In this document: piece by piece, positions 43,113-55,660 of the stretch | Layout: each line of letters begins with the position of its first letter | How positions within the stretch are numbered: the first letter of the stretch is position 1 | Source of the DNA: Skeletonema tropicum | Taxonomy: Eukaryota; Bacillariophyta; Thalassiosirophyceae; Thalassiosirales; Thalassiosiraceae | Assembly (NCBI GenBank): GCA_037178625.1 | Contig: CM074133.1 | Coordinates: 2,108,001 to 2,172,000 of the forward strand | Reading direction: 5' to 3' | DNA length: 64,000 bases | Program-made: the position numbers and the translations under genes | The notes under the pieces: generated by a model | What the model was told of the DNA's origin: nothing | Database searches by the model: none | The model's input: the letters and a program-made list of their open reading frames with translations, nothing else

Positions 43113-43499
43113 CATATCATCACCTACCACAGAATGAATCAGAAGGATTTGAGGTAGGCAAATCAAACCATGCAAGGTACAAAGTCAGTGTGCGCAAAGA
43201 CTGCACTAGCTACATACCAAATGATTGGGAAGATAGATTTTATAGAGATCTGCCACGTCTTAAACAAGAGTTGAAGCAAATGGGTAACGAATCCAAAGTT
43301 TCAAACTGGGCCACTGGATTCTTGTCTCTACGCTGGATATTTTGTAAGGATTGAGAATCCCTTCAACAATTGAATTTTCACATCATTGTGTCCATGCCAG
43401 AACCAGAAAACAACAACAAGTGACAGCGTTCGAAAGGTCTAATTTCAAAGACAGTCTACTTTGTTAGTGTAAATCATGACCATCGCTGCTCCTGTCATA
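43113..43499. other. Spacer after SAM-like gene
   Basis: It includes an 81-codon open stretch (43109-43354, with DWEDRFYRDLPRLKQELKQMG) that looks somewhat coding but has no family and no clear splice link. The rest is featureless. Confidence 0.35.
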
Positions 43500-44344
43500 T
43501 TAATGCCCACCTCTAGCAAATGATAGATATGCTGTCCAGACAAAGCTGACAACGTGTCTCACTGGCAATCTGAGATACAGGGGTACACTAAAGCATACCA
43601 AGTCTGCTGGAGCCCAAACTCTCACTAGGTCAAACTCATCCTTCGCAAAATTGGAATTGTAATTGTCCAAACCGCTCGACAGCCACACTGACTGGATCAG
43701 GCTGAGCCACTAAATACTCCAGCCTTGAAGATATAAAATGTGGGTAAGTATATAAAAGTCAAAACAGTCAAATCAAGAGCTGTTTGTGCGGCCAGAGACT
43801 TCAACCCTTCGGTATCTTTCAGTTTGTCGCCCCAAGATTGAGATGTGAATTTGTCAACATCAAAGATCTTTTTGAAAATGTTGACTTGATACCAATATTG
43901 AAATGCACCTGTAGTGTGATCATACATGTAGAAGATGTACTTGATGTTAGATAGAGTTGAGACAGATAGATAGCCAATAGAAAGCTAAGTGTTATACTTA
44001 CCTAAATAAACTGCTCCGAATGCACAGAACAAGAATGCTCGTTCCCAATCGATATCGGAAACAGGGGTGTGCGAAATAGCGACTTGTGCCAACAAATCTG
44101 CGGAAGCTGTTTTTATTGTGGCTATTCCGATATTGTTCACATTGGGATATGTTTGAGCAAATTCTGCATATGACCAAGAAGATGGTGTAGCATCTTCATT
44201 CATATCTGCCAGTGGATCCATCAGCAACTCCTCTGTCTGTCCATTCTTGAAAGCTGTTTCGTCAAGTATGTTGTCCAGTAGAGTCTTCGATTCAGAAAGC
44301 AAGTGATGGGATGTTCTTCCGTTGAGGTGAAGGAAGGAAGCCAT
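43500..44344 (-). CDS. Mpv17/PMP22 family membrane protein
   Basis: Exon 1 is 44344-44002, exon 2 from 43918. The intron (44001-43919, GTAAGT...CTACAG) joins VYLG to GAFQYWYQVNIF in phase, giving the YLGGxFQYWY motif of Mpv17 proteins. Landmarks: IGIATIKTASADLLAQVAI, DWERAFLFCAFGAVYLG, ALDLTVLTFIYLPTFYIF, then after one frame change near 43705 LSLIQSVWLSS, VWAPADLVCFSVPLYLRLP and VRHVVSFVWTAYLSFARGG. This last block is the family signature. Mpv17 proteins form small channels in the inner mitochondrial or peroxisomal membrane. The N-terminal 70 residues are polar and could include a targeting signal. Confidence 0.8.
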
Positions 44345-44681
44345 TGGCTTGTTGGTTCAGTAATAAGAGAAGAATGAATGAAGAGCGCATCATCTTGGTA
44401 GTACTTATGGCACAATATCAAGCACTGACTTCAAAGTGCAGCTATGAAACACAGTTGACAGAGCGGGCAACTATGAGCGCCGGTCGTTGGAACAAAGGCG
44501 GCTGTTATGGTACCTAATGGCGTGCTTTATAGCATGGTGGTTGGTGGTCTTTGGTGTGGTCGGTATGTGGGGCATGCACGCTGATTCACCGCGCTAGTAA
44601 ATCGCGATTTTATTCTAGCTCCTATGTGCGTTATTTTTTACCTTAACTTAGCTACTGTAACCTTACATAAGCTACCGTACA
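44345..44681. other. Intergenic, 337 bp
   Basis: Promoter side of the Mpv17 gene. Nothing else is recognised. Confidence 0.35.
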
Positions 44682-45328
44682 CATGGCATCCGACAGCGTA
44701 GACGCCGTCGCCTATATCTCAGCTAATACCAAGTCCCTATTTAAGTCTGATAGATTAAATCGCTTCTATTAATATATAATAACAAGATTATTTGGTCAGA
44801 ACATTAATAATTACGACGAGAGGCCCTTCGGATAGGGGGTCAAATGTTGTGATGATGCGTCGAATTTTGACCGCAAGGCAGTGCTTTGAGAGACTTGGGG
44901 GTGGCTGTGGCAATGATACTCGGTCGGTATACTCTAATAAATATATTGTATCGATTGGCCGAGTATCATCGCTGGAGAGAACCTCGAAAATCCTTTCAAA
45001 GGACCGACGGGCTGTTGAAATTCGGCGTCGTCACCTGTGTGCTGAAAATGCGCCCTAGCTCTCTCAATATTGCTTCTGACCACGGGTTTGGTGGCCTAAA
45101 TCGCTTCCTATGATATTTATGAAGACGAAAAGGCTGGTAAACCCGTGGTCACAAGCACTTCCTAAGGTACTAGAGTACGCCGAATGATCACCATGAGGTG
45201 GTGTTTTGTGCGGTGGAGTGTCGGTAAAAATGGTTGATTGAGTATGTAGGCATGTAGATAAGTCCTAATATCATCTAACTTTAACGTACCACCACTTTCA
45301 CTTAAAATCGCGCCATGAATCAGCGTGG
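44682..45328. repeat. 648-bp dispersed repeat, copy 2
   Basis: Direct copy of 19879-20526 with scattered substitutions and small indels, so older than or diverged from that copy. Same ends (CATGGCATCCGACAGCG ... AATCAGCGTGG). Non-coding. Confidence 0.8.
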
Positions 45329-45618
45329 GGGGAACAACGTCATGATGATGTGGCAAAATGCGAAAAGAAGACAGCTAGCAAGAAGCAGGAAAGTCACAGC
45401 TACAAGCGGGGGATACCTTATCCCCCCAATTCTGCGAACGCAATTCTCTCGAAAAAAGAACAAGGCGTTGTGTTCTCTGTAAAATGTCGAAGTCAAGAAT
45501 CAAGAATGCTGCAATTAAAATAGGCTGCAATGATACAGCTATCATAGTGTTGGTGTGCCGAACCTGCATAGAGAGTCTCCGGCTTGAGCCTTCATAACAA
45601 TTGATACATATTGTAAAC

Positions 45619-46699
45619 ATGGATGTAAGAGATGAGATGCTACAGAAATTGCAGCAGCAAGTCGATCAAGATGACTCCAATTACACATCATGGGTCACCG
45701 GCGAGGAGCTGAAAACATCAGCGTCCAAGCGATGCCGCTTCTTTGACAAACACGGCTTCATCTTTATTCCAGGGTTTGCCAATCCCGACGAAGTCGAATC
45801 TATGAAATCAACAATGAAAGAGCTGGTTGAAAGCAATTGGAACCCAAAAACTGAAACGCAGGTATTTCGAACAGACGAAGGACAGCTAGAGGCCCAATCT
45901 ACTTCCGACTACTTTCTCGATTCAGCGGCAAGGGTGCACTACTTCGCTGAAAAAGATGCACTCGATGATAAAGGCGAGTTGAAAGCAGAGTATCAATCAG
46001 ATAAGATTGCGGCATTGAAACAAGGCAGGGCATGGTCTTCATTTGACTACCATGGTGCATTTCAAGACTACACGAGTTCAGAAAAGGTGTGCAACTTGCT
46101 ACGAGAGCTTGGTTGGCAAGAGCCATGCGTTCCTCAAAGTATGTATATATTCAAACAATCTCGGCATTGGGGGAGAAGTGACAGTCATCATCAAGACTCC
46201 ACATTTTTGTACACAACACCACGGCAGACATTGTATAGGGTTATGGTTGGCTTTGGATGATGCCACGCTTGAGAATGGATGCTTGTGGGTTCGCCCGGGG
46301 AGTCACCACGAAAGTCTTCGACGGCAATTTGTTAGGAATCCAAAGCATTTTGGAGAATCTCTAGCATATGATGGAAGTGGCGATGAAGATCACACTGAAC
46401 TAAAAATGATTTTTCGGCAAATGAATGAAACTCCCAACGTCACGTGGGAAGGAGCAATACCAGAAAATGCGACTCCACCAGAATGTGCTGGCTTGTATGA
46501 AGCTGGCTTTATTCCTGTTCCGTGCAAGGCAGGTGATTTGTTAGCATTCTGTGGAGAATTAGACCATTTGAGTTTATCGAACTACTCTTCCAAAGCTAGA
46601 CATACATTCCAATTGCATTGCATAGAAGGTAAGGATACGCAATGGTCGGAGGAGAATTGGATGCAGTATCCTCCTAATACTTCTTTCATGACATTATAG
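45619..46699 (+). CDS. Phytanoyl-CoA dioxygenase-like (PHYHD1-type)
   Basis: ATG at 45619 (MDVRDEMLQKLQQQVDQD). Landmarks: FFDKHGFIFIPGFANPDEV, VHYFAEKDALDDKGEL, ALKQGRAWSSFDYHGAF, CVPQSMYIFKQ, then GIGGEVT, the metal ligands HQDSTFLYTTP, LWLALDDATLENGCLWVRPGSH, VPCKAGDLLAFCGELDHLSL and RHTFQLHCIEG. HxD (in HQD) and the distal His (LDHLSL) with Arg (ARHTFQ) make the Fe(II)/2-oxoglutarate site. Two frame changes at about 46160 and 46225 lie either side of the HxD block and are probably sequence indels, since conserved residues continue in the neighbouring frame. Length (about 300 residues) matches PHYHD1. The substrate is unknown. Confidence 0.8.
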
Positions 46700-47029
46700 C
46701 GTCGATATGCCAAAAGATTTTTAATGTAGATATAAGTAGTTTTGCCTACTTTTGCTGGACAATAGTACAATAATAGCACTACACTCTGCTCTGTGCTTTT
46801 TCACTCTTCTATCAATTGAAGCTGTTTTTAGATTTGACCATTTTAAGGATTCCGCACGTTCCGGCCGTGTCGTTTGTTCGTTCGGGCGGTGACGTGTTCC
46901 GTGACTGCAAAAAGCATTTTTGGTCTGTGGATTTTGGATTTTGCCTCCGGCTTGTTGGTCATTGCACCAACAACGAACCATACCAGCCCTGAAGGAAGGA
47001 CTACAGTACAATATCTGAAAGTATCAACC
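46700..47029. other. Intergenic, 330 bp
   Basis: Between two plus-strand genes. The 3' half (46840-47029) is the likely promoter and leader of the carrier gene. No gene is supported. Confidence 0.35.
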
Positions 47030-48192
47030 ATGTCTGCTGCATCTGCTGAAACAAAGACTCCGCCTACCTTCGGCGAGATTATGGACAAAGCCGCCAAGAG
47101 TGCTCTTCGAGGAGGCACTGCTGGCGCAGTTGCAATGGGGCTGAACGTGGGTGCTTTAATGTGGATGAGGACAACAGTGAGTTATAGAATCATCATCTTA
47201 TCGTCTACATTGTAGTAGATGCTACCATGGACATATTCATTCATAGTACTATTTGCCGTCATGAACGCTTTCTTCTCTAAACAATCCAACTTGCTTTTGT
47301 TTGCATTTTGTAATCATAACCTAACATGTGTATATATGAAAACGAAAACAGGTCAACTATCAATACAGGAATGGTACTTCGTTTCCAGTAGCTCTGCGTA
47401 CTCTCTACGCCGATGGAGGTATCCCTCGTTTTTACCGTGGAGTTCTTCCTGCCTTAATTCAGGGACCATTGTCTCGCTTTGGTGATACTGCGGCCAACAC
47501 TGGTAATGTTGACTTTGATGAATTCATTGGACGCAACAAAAGATTTGAATGTGGGTGTTAAAACTGGTACCGCGAGTGCTGCTGCGGCGTTATTCCGTAT
47601 CTTTTTGATGCCTGTGGTAAGTGATATGTTTTTGATTACGTTTGTAACGAAATCTACTTCTTTTTTTTTCATGAGATGTTTGATCTCATGTTCTTCTCTT
47701 GCGATGGCGATGAAACAAATATTGTAGGATACTGTTAAGACTACAATGCAAGTCACTGGTAAATTTTCTAATGTTGTCAGCAAAGTGAAAGTTGAGGGAG
47801 TTCCAGCTCTCTATCATGGCAGTCTTGCAGCAGCTTCTGCCACATTCGTCGGACATTACCCTTGGTTCTTCACCTACAACCTTCTCTCAGAAAAGATCCC
47901 AAAGCAGGATGACCCACTGAAAGAACTTGGAAGGAGAGCAATTCTTGGTTTCTGCTCGTCAGCTGTGAGTGATACCTGTTCCAACTCAATTCGTGTCGTT
48001 AAAGTATACAAACAAAGTTCAGAAGAGGCATTGACATACCCGCAAGTAGTGCAGAGAGTTATCAAGGAGAGTGGTATTAAAGGATTGATGTTCCGTGGAT
48101 TGGAAACAAAGATTTTGGCCAATGGTCTTCAAGGTATTCTGTTCTCCGTTATGTGGAAACACTTCGAGGAGGTATTGTTCCCAAAGAAATAA
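47030..48192 (+). CDS. Mitochondrial carrier family protein, three exons
   Basis: Exons 47030-47176, 47352-47616 and 47728-48192, with GT-AG introns (GTGAGT...AAACAG and GTAAGT...TTGTAG), all phase 0. Landmarks: [42 protein letters not shown] then [33 protein letters not shown] (the PxDxxK carrier signature), [20 protein letters not shown] and [12 protein letters not shown], ending [19 protein letters not shown]. One frame change in exon 2 near 47500 (after DTAAN). The first repeat lacks PxDxxK, so it belongs to a divergent branch of the family common in stramenopiles and other protists. It would exchange a metabolite across the inner mitochondrial membrane; which one is not predictable. Confidence 0.85.
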
Positions 48193-48543
48193 GCTGCGTT
48201 GTAGGTTGACTGTGCACATAGTATCTTCGGCAAGAACAAACAGTGGTTGCAATGTATATAGGGAATTTAACAACAGTGTTGTCACATATTAATATTTGGA
48301 AAATTGAGAGTAATGAGCTGAGTGTAAACTGAAGCTGATTACATGTGTTTACAATATGCTTACAGTTCGAAGGTTCTCTCATTTTTATTGACTGCAACTT
48401 TCCCGAGAGTGCGTTGTCTCACTGGTTCTGCGACTGCAGATTGTTCTGCTCACTCAATCTCCATCTCCGAGCGAGGGCTCTCGGCAGCTAGTTCCTCATC
48501 CTCATTCTCCACATTCGAGCCGAGCTCTTCTTGGCCATCATCA
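48193..48543. other. Convergent 3' spacer between carrier and SBF genes
   Basis: Two genes end here from opposite sides. No coding frame is supported. Confidence 0.35.
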
Positions 48544-49555
48544 TCATCCTTTGTTGGGGTCTTCATTGTGATTATGAATTTCGTAAGTCTTTGCTATTAT
48601 CGTGCAAAACTTCTCGTCCTTCGGTGCTTTTGACCAACCAAGCTTCCAAAAGATTAGAAGATACACACCTATTGATATGGCCTCGACTAAGCCGTAGATT
48701 GTTGGTACTCGCATAGCTAATTGAAGATCGCTACCCGAGAATAATGATAGCGCATGCAGATGTAGCTATCCCTGTGTTTTGGTAACAGCACTCCACTGCG
48801 GTTGTAAGCCGTTCTGGTTTTGAAAATTGCAATAGTGTAGGAAGTAGTGTCGCCTACTAATCAGACCAATTAAGCATGGAAGTGCAATTGCAACATAATC
48901 AGTAGGTCGGATTGCAGTCAATGTCTCGTCTGGTGTCGGCTGAGATCCATCAGCGCCGCCGACGAAAGATAATGCAGTGCTTAAAATGATAAGGGCAATT
49001 CCTGACACGTTCCCACCGATGTATGCGATCTTATGCCAACGAGGTGTATCGAACTTGTAAGAGCAAAATATGCCAGTCCCAATCGCCCCAATTACGACCG
49101 CAATGGATATGAAGATCACTCCAAAGTTGATTGACTGGATAACGCTTGTACCACTTTCAGCCTCTTGTGAATTGTAAGCTGCATATGTGTAGATGAAGAG
49201 GTTCATCGGAAGGAATCCAATTGAGAGTACAGTAGATGCGGTAGTCATGGATACACTCAAACCAAGATCTGCGTTGAATAGTGCACACCACCAGTTACTG
49301 TAAGAGCCGCCAGGCGACTGAAACGACAATGATCAATGTCACTCCAACGGGAACAGGAAGATTGAATGCAATAGTGATGATATATCCAAAGAATGGTAGC
49401 AAAAAGAACTGACAAAATAGCCCTATCGAGATTGCTTTGAAGTTGCGCAGTTGTTGCCGCAACATTCTGATATCGACAGTACTAGCCATGCCCATAACGA
49501 GCAAGAATAGCAAACCATTGGTCGCAACTTGGGCCCCTATGTTCGCTGATGACAT
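48544..49555 (-). CDS. Bile acid:sodium symporter (SBF/SLC10) family transporter
   Basis: Start MSSANIGAQVATNGLLFLLV at 49555. Landmarks: IRMLRQQLRNFKAISIGL, FFLLPFFGYIITIAFNLP, SPGGSYSNWWCALFNADLGL then SVSMTTASTVLSIGFLP (the conserved cross-over sodium-site region), followed by four more helices. After a frame change, KPERLTTAVECCYQNTGIATS (the ECxxQN motif), and after another AMRVPTIYGLVEAISIGVYL, ending HNHNEDPNKG with TGA at 48544-48546. Three frame changes (about 49320, 48840 and 48725) separate these; each resumes a conserved segment at once. Likely a Na-coupled organic anion transporter in the plasma membrane or an organelle. The substrate is not bile acid in an alga and is unknown. 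Confidence 0.8.
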
Positions 49556-49957
49556 GCTTTAGGAAGTTTAGCTGCCTCTCTGGAGAATGGTAGCTTGAGC
49601 TTGAGAAGGTGAGAAGGGTACCGTTTTGAGTATCTTGAGCAAACGCAACAAGTTTCTCCCTATTTTGCTCCTAAAAGAAGTAAAGATAGAAACTGCACTG
49701 CTAAGGATGGTTTTAGGAAATAGTACAACTGCGTGGTGCCATGGTGATCTCAATATTAACGCGTGTCTTATGAACAACCCTTTAAGTATTGAGAGGAGGA
49801 AAGATTTTGCACTCTGTTTTGGTATTGTAGGCCTAACGCGGCGGACCTGGTATAAATTTTGGCGCCAAAGAACACCTTCTGGCGCAATTCTTCGACTGCG
49901 CTTTTTCTCCATGGGCATAATAGGTACGTGTTGACGGACGTAGGATCGGGAAGCAAG
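49556..49957. promoter_or_regulatory. Divergent promoter region, SBF / DUF3067
   Basis: There are 402 bp between divergent starts and no supported frame. Open stretches running through it lack any family signal. Confidence 0.35.
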
Positions 49958-50700
49958 ATGAAGATCTCTGCTATTATACTCTTCCTGCCCGCAGCTGCGG
50001 CATTTGTGGCTACCTCGACACCGCCTAGATTACCAGCAATATCCCTACAGTCTTCACCATTCGACGAGTTCCTGGGTAATTTCTTTGGAAAGGACGCAGA
50101 CAAAGAAAAAAGTGAGATAGACGAAGGCAGCGATACCAATGATGATGAAATCAATCTATCCTCCTTTCAGCAAGAGTTGTCAAAAAGAAAACAACAAGAA
50201 GAAGCTGATGAGTCGGACAATGCCATAAGTACCAGTGTAGAGGAAGAAGAGGAATTTGACGGTTACAAGATGAGAGATGCAATTTATAATAAGTATGGAG
50301 AATGCTTCGACGTGGACTTCAACAAAGTAGATTCGTATGGATTTAGATCAGTCTATCTCAATATAATGCCCTTTAGACTGGGCGGGAAAAGGTTCAGGCA
50401 CGAGACTGAGCTTGATTACCTCTGTCATCTGCAAGCGGTGGTGAGTATAAAACGTATATCTGCAGAAAATTGATCTACTCTATCAAAACGCACAGCTGAC
50501 ATTGATGCTATTATTTCCATTTAAATTATCGTACACTTCATATGCAGGTGGAAATTCTTCAAAAATATGATCAACTCGATTATGTTTTGGCACAACTAGA
50601 AGAAACGACCAAGAAACCTCGAGCTGGGACATCGCCGCTTATTGCCGTCCCACTCAGACTAGATCTAACTGAAGAGCAGGTAAATCAGATCATGGGATAA
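49958..50700 (+). CDS. Plastid DUF3067 protein, two exons
   Basis: ATG at 49958: MKISAIILFLPAAAAFVATS is a signal peptide ending in an A-A-A-F plastid motif. Exon 1 ends at 50440 with donor GTGAGT; exon 2 is 50548-50700 after TATGCAG, phase 0. The mature protein has an acidic Ser/Gln-rich spacer, then MRDAIYNKYGECFDVDFNKVD, YLNIMPFRLGGKRFRHE, LDYLCHLQAVVEIL and GTSPLIAVPLRLDL, matching DUF3067, a family of cyanobacteria and plastid-bearing eukaryotes of unknown function. Length 211 residues. Its stop lies only 28 bp from the stop of the convergent TRAPPC11 gene. Confidence 0.8.
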
Positions 50701-50728
50701 CAAATTGCCTAAATTTTAAGCTCTTTTC

Positions 50729-53700
50729 TCATGGCAACACAAACAGGGTTTGGGAACTCAGATTATTTGACTCATTGATCACCCACGTTTGATGTCGGCC
50801 ACTTGATATACTGAGTTGAGGACGTGAAACTTTCCCTGCTATCATACTGATAAACGTAAAAGAAAATAGTTTCTCCTCCCAAGGGCCCATCTGTGCCTCA
50901 CCTTTCGTCTTTCCAGCGATAAGAAGCTCAGGGTTCGATGCAGGAACTGTAGTCTCCTCTCTGGTTATTGTTCAGCGACACCTTCAATGTTTGGCTCTTC
51001 GCAGTTTGATTCGTCACTTGATAAGATACACGGAATGGTACGCCCACTTTTGGTGCTGATGGACACTTCAACATTTTCGCTTTGAAGGGTGCACCCAAAA
51101 CGTGGCATCTTGGTCCGTAAAATTTCATTGGGGCGATGTCAGGACAGGATCAAAGGACCATGCGCCAATCCAAACTCATCAAGCATGCTTTTTCCCATCT
51201 GTTGAAGCCATTTCTGAAGATAGAGTTAGACCAGCTGGTTTCCATCCGAGACTAAGAGCCCCAAGAGACATCGCGCCCGAAACAGTTGCACTCGTCTTGG
51301 CAGGTAATTGAGTAGGCTAATGAAAGCTTAGAGCCCTGCTTTGACTGGGCAAAGAAAAGATTAGAATCTGCAGAAGAATACAAGTACTTCTGCTCCTCGT
51401 TCGTTTCGTTCTAAAGGAGAGGAGGGAGAATGTGAGATACGCATGTTTGGAAGATGACGACACATGGCTTACAGTCCTGGTCGAGAACAAGCTACAAAAA
51501 CCGATTCGGGATAATTAACGTACCTCATTTAAGACATGCTCAATGTTCGCTGCAACTTTGTTTCCAAGCGCATTGGCCTTCAAATGACACCGCATTCGGA
51601 TACGCTCACCGTCGGCAGCAATCAGATGTGACGAAATGCTAGAATCATTTGAAGCTGACTGCACCATATTAGAAGGGTGTCTGATGCCGCCTGGGAAACT
51701 TTTCTGATTACCGGTGATTGGAGAGAACTCGGCAGTAAAGGGCGAAATCCAAGTAATTGTGCCACTTCGCACGACAACAACCTGGTCGCCCAAATCACTT
51801 GACTGGCTAATTCCTTTGATCGCGCGAACTTGTCTGTACGATATGGTGATTTCATAGGAAGTAGTACAGCTTTCATTCTCCGTAGAGTCTCCAGTCTGAT
51901 GTAGAGGCCTGAACAAGTCCAGAGGCAAAAGCATGGACTTTCCCGCTTCTAAATGAGGAGCTATAACACTCGACGTGACATTTGATTGGTCTATATACAC
52001 ATCACTGCGTTGCTCCCAACCATTCGGGAGATGTGTCTTACTCTTTCGTCGGCACGGGATGCATTGTCATTGTCTGATCTTTTCACGAAAAAAGCTACTC
52101 TATTAGGCTCCACCGACGTGACACCTTCTGAAGCAGGATCCTCTGCAACTTCACTTGACTTCGCACCACTAGAGTTACGACATCGAATGCTCAATCTAAC
52201 ACCGCGGCAATCGACATCTGCCCCAGCTTGTAGTTTGAACATGAGGCGATTGACAGTCCCTTCAATCGCGATGCCATTAGTGTGAGGATCCGTCAAATTC
52301 GAAATGTCCATTAGTGGACGAGGCCCGAGAATACGGAGACAACGAGGTCCTAGACACCAAAGTTGATGATCAGGTCGTGACCACGCGTGTGCCATGTACC
52401 TACACTCTTCCATTTGCAACTTTTGATTGCCGGATCGACCTAATGGTGATAATAGAAGGCTCTTCTCTACGCGAAGTCTCATAGTATCGACAGAGGAAGT
52501 GTTTCCCCCTAATTTCATCTCGACGCCGTGACAAACAAACGGGATACCTCCAAGAAAAGATTTCGATGACTCATGAAGACTGCTGATAGGGACGGGCTTG
52601 CCGTTAAGAATTACCTTGTCTTGAAGCGATCCGCATAAATTACCGTGAGCATGCGTGTAGCCCATGTTTGTAGCCCTCCCGCTATCAGGTTTGTAAAAGT
52701 TATTGCCAATGGCTGTTCCTCCCAGTGCAACTGATGAAAAATCGGAAGGTAGCGATATCTCTGTCAAAATATATGCCACTTCATTCGGTGTGAACTGCAT
52801 TCCATCCGAGAAACTAGCTTGTGATTGTTCACTTGCTGAAGACGATGATTTCAACCAAGAATGCAATTGTGCCTTGTTGAAACAAGGGTCTGTAGACGAA
52901 ACTTTGAAATTACCCACTGAAGTAAAAAGCTCAATTGCTTTGGCACGTAATTGAAAATCGACATGTGTTTTGATGGAAAGACACGCCCACACCGAGTCAC
53001 CTGATGTAGCGTGTGTTGACTTTAAGAATGAAAGGGCGAAATCAAATGGAGGCCTGGATTTGCCGCTTGCATCGTCTTTCCACACAATCTCTTTACTTTT
53101 CAACTCCCATGATTTGCTTTGTGCCTGTTTGATTTCCTTCTCAGTTAACATAACACAAGTTTTCGGCTCAAAAATGAGTTTTGCGCAACTAATTTTGGAC
53201 TCTTCTAACCGAGCTGACTTGCTGGATGAATCGTCATCAACTACAAGGCAACGTTCTTCGCAAACGCGTAATGCCCGCTGAATCGAAAGTTGTAACGACG
53301 GCCAATTCTTCGTTTGATCTGCTGCAATCTTCAAATGAATCGCTCCTCCTACCGGATTATCAGTGCTCATGAGAAGTCTTCCAGCGAGATAATGCAAACG
53401 AACGGACGCACTAGACACCTTCGCGTCTCCAATATTGATCAAAGGTTCGGCGCTAGTTTTGGCAACTTCAAACAAATCAAGCGCATGTAAAATGTACTCT
53501 AGCGCTATACCTGCATGGGTGAGAGAACTTACAGTGTGAGTGCAACCAAGCACGATTGATAAAGCAATTTTCGACAACAACAAACATCTGTTCTTACCCT
53601 TGTGATCCCTTTGTGATTCATTTTTCAAAGCCACCGCTCCAGAGGCATTGGAACCCTCGAAATTTCCACGTGCTTCGCCGCCCACTATCGCTAGTCACAG

Positions 53701-55660
53701 AGTTCCTTTTCATTCATCTCTGCTCCAAGTCCCATAATTGTCTCTGCCAATTCAGAATAAATCTTCCACGGTGCAGCCATTTGATGATATGATGGCTTTG
53801 GCATCATCGTACCATTTTTTGTCGCAAGAAGCATATTCGCGACGCAATTGCTCTTCAACTGTACAAGCAAAGATGAGGAGTTCTTTTGTAGCGAATAGCA
53901 TACGATACCATACAGGTCCGAAGAAGTCATCGTGTTGACTTGGGTTATAGTCACGTATACCTTGAGGAGATGCGAGGAAAATCAAGCCGATGACGTTTCC
54001 ATTGATTAATCGTATCCTGGCAATTGGAAGCATCTGATATGCATAGCAGCTTGGAATTGATAATACTAGCCACAGCGCGACACTGTTGCCATAAGTTGGT
54101 ATACAGGACAATGTCTTTTGTTAAACCAGCGCCTTTTGCAGGAGAACCAGTCGGTGGTGTGGAAACTGTCATTGGTGGTTCGGGCGTTTCCGAAGGAAAG
54201 GAAGGCAAAGGCAGCTCCACACCAATACCTCCTCCGGGAGATTGTGTGATGTTTGGTGACGATACACTGCTGCGTGGAGTCATGAGGTCGGATCCAGAAT
54301 TATTCGACGTTGCCCTCCAAGTAACCGCTCTTCGATGCATCTCAATCACCCACCGATAGGCCTCCTCATAAAACCGCATACATAAAGATCCCTTATCAGC
54401 CCAGTTTTCCCCACCATTATCCACAGATGACCATGTGGAGGTAGCCCCCGTCTTCATTTGAAACTCCCGCAAGGTTGCAACCTTCACAGCATACCTTGCA
54501 CATCTCATTCCAGCAATCAACGTATTTACTTCAAACGATGAATTCGAGGAGTGGTATCTATTCCGCCATAGAGACAATTTGCGCTCTTGAGCTTCCGCTA
54601 GACGAGAATAGTACAGTGCAGATGAATCGCGAAGGGAGCGGTCAAGAAGCCGGAGCTGAGGATTCATAATTACTGGCTTGGCTCCACCACCAGCATTGTT
54701 GGAGTCATCCTGTGTCCCCGATCTATATGGACTTCGCAACACTGCAGTTTCAAACTCATCCGGCTTCAAATCTGTTGGGTGATTCAACAGATATACCTGA
54801 TTCTGTGGCAGGTAACATTCCTCACATAGTTTCTCTTTGAGAATGGCAGCGAGTTGATCCCTCGCTCTGCTTTTATTCTGTCCGCTAACACCTCCATCTG
54901 TCAAGCAGACCAAGTAAATTGGAACGCTACGTTTTTCTGAGAGAGTCATTCGAAAGTCTTCCACTGCCTGAACGACATGACGATCCACCACACAATTAGT
55001 AATGGAAGCTTCATTTATGGTTGTTACCACAACCAGAGCCGATGGTAATACATTCGTATGTTTTTCAATCCATCCCTTGGATAAAATACCTTCTTTTTCG
55101 AGATTATACGATGATAGCCATGCATTGCCAACAGACCCCTGCGTTTCACCAATCATGGAGGTCATCCCATTCATTTTTCCTTGGGGACATTTGGAGGGTG
55201 GAAAGGCATGTCTCCGATTGACAGATACAACTCGAGCTCGACGTGACATGAAATTAATTTGTGGATTGTCCTTTGAGTAGCCAATGGGATCGGCAACAGC
55301 GCCAGGTGGATCAGTAGTGTCATTGTCGACATTGATTTCAATGTTGGTTGCCGATGGTACAGCAATTTCCGCGCTACCTCCATGTTTTTGTCTCCAACGC
55401 CCTACTGTCGAGTGCCCCGATGTTGTAGTTTCATCTCTGCCGTCGCTGCTCTGCAATGCAGCCAAAAATTTGTCATAGATTGATTTATTACCCCGATCAC
55501 CACCAGGTTGTAATTTGCCAGGTTCGTCAGGACCGACGTCGTTGTTTTTGTTACTACCACCATCAACGGTGGCATTGACCACGTAAATGACTGGACGGAT
55601 GTCGGCTCCGTTCACAGCACTGCCGAGTGCAGCGATGGACGATGTTGACGGCGGGCCCAT
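50729..55660 (-). CDS. TRAPPC11: TRAPPC11-like trafficking subunit (several frameshifts)
   Basis: Start at 55660 (MGPPSTSSIAALGSAVNGAD). The first 569 codons are open and include a foie-gras-type region: YYSRLAEAQERKLSLWRNRY, SSFEVNTLIAGMRCARYAVK, FYEEAYRWVIEMHRRAV. Downstream pieces follow in other frames: EEQLRREYASCDKKWYDDAK, a 564-codon stretch at 53685-51991 (AGIALEYILHALDLFEVAK, YLAGRLLMSTDNPVGGAIHL, FTPNEVAYILTEISLP), then beta-rich C-terminal parts ending GKVSRPQLSISSG and NLSSQTLFVLP with TGA at 50729-50731. The order matches TRAPPC11/Trs-like subunits of the TRAPPIII complex, which tethers ER-Golgi and autophagy vesicles. About six frame changes (53990, 53760, 53690, 51985, 51180, 50935) and possibly an intron near 51510-51300 are present. 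Total near 1600 residues. Confidence 0.7.

Noticed and set aside
47219..47485. 88-codon frame in intron 1 / exon 2 of the carrier gene
   Set aside because: Other-frame shadow spanning an intron; the carrier signature is in the spliced frame.
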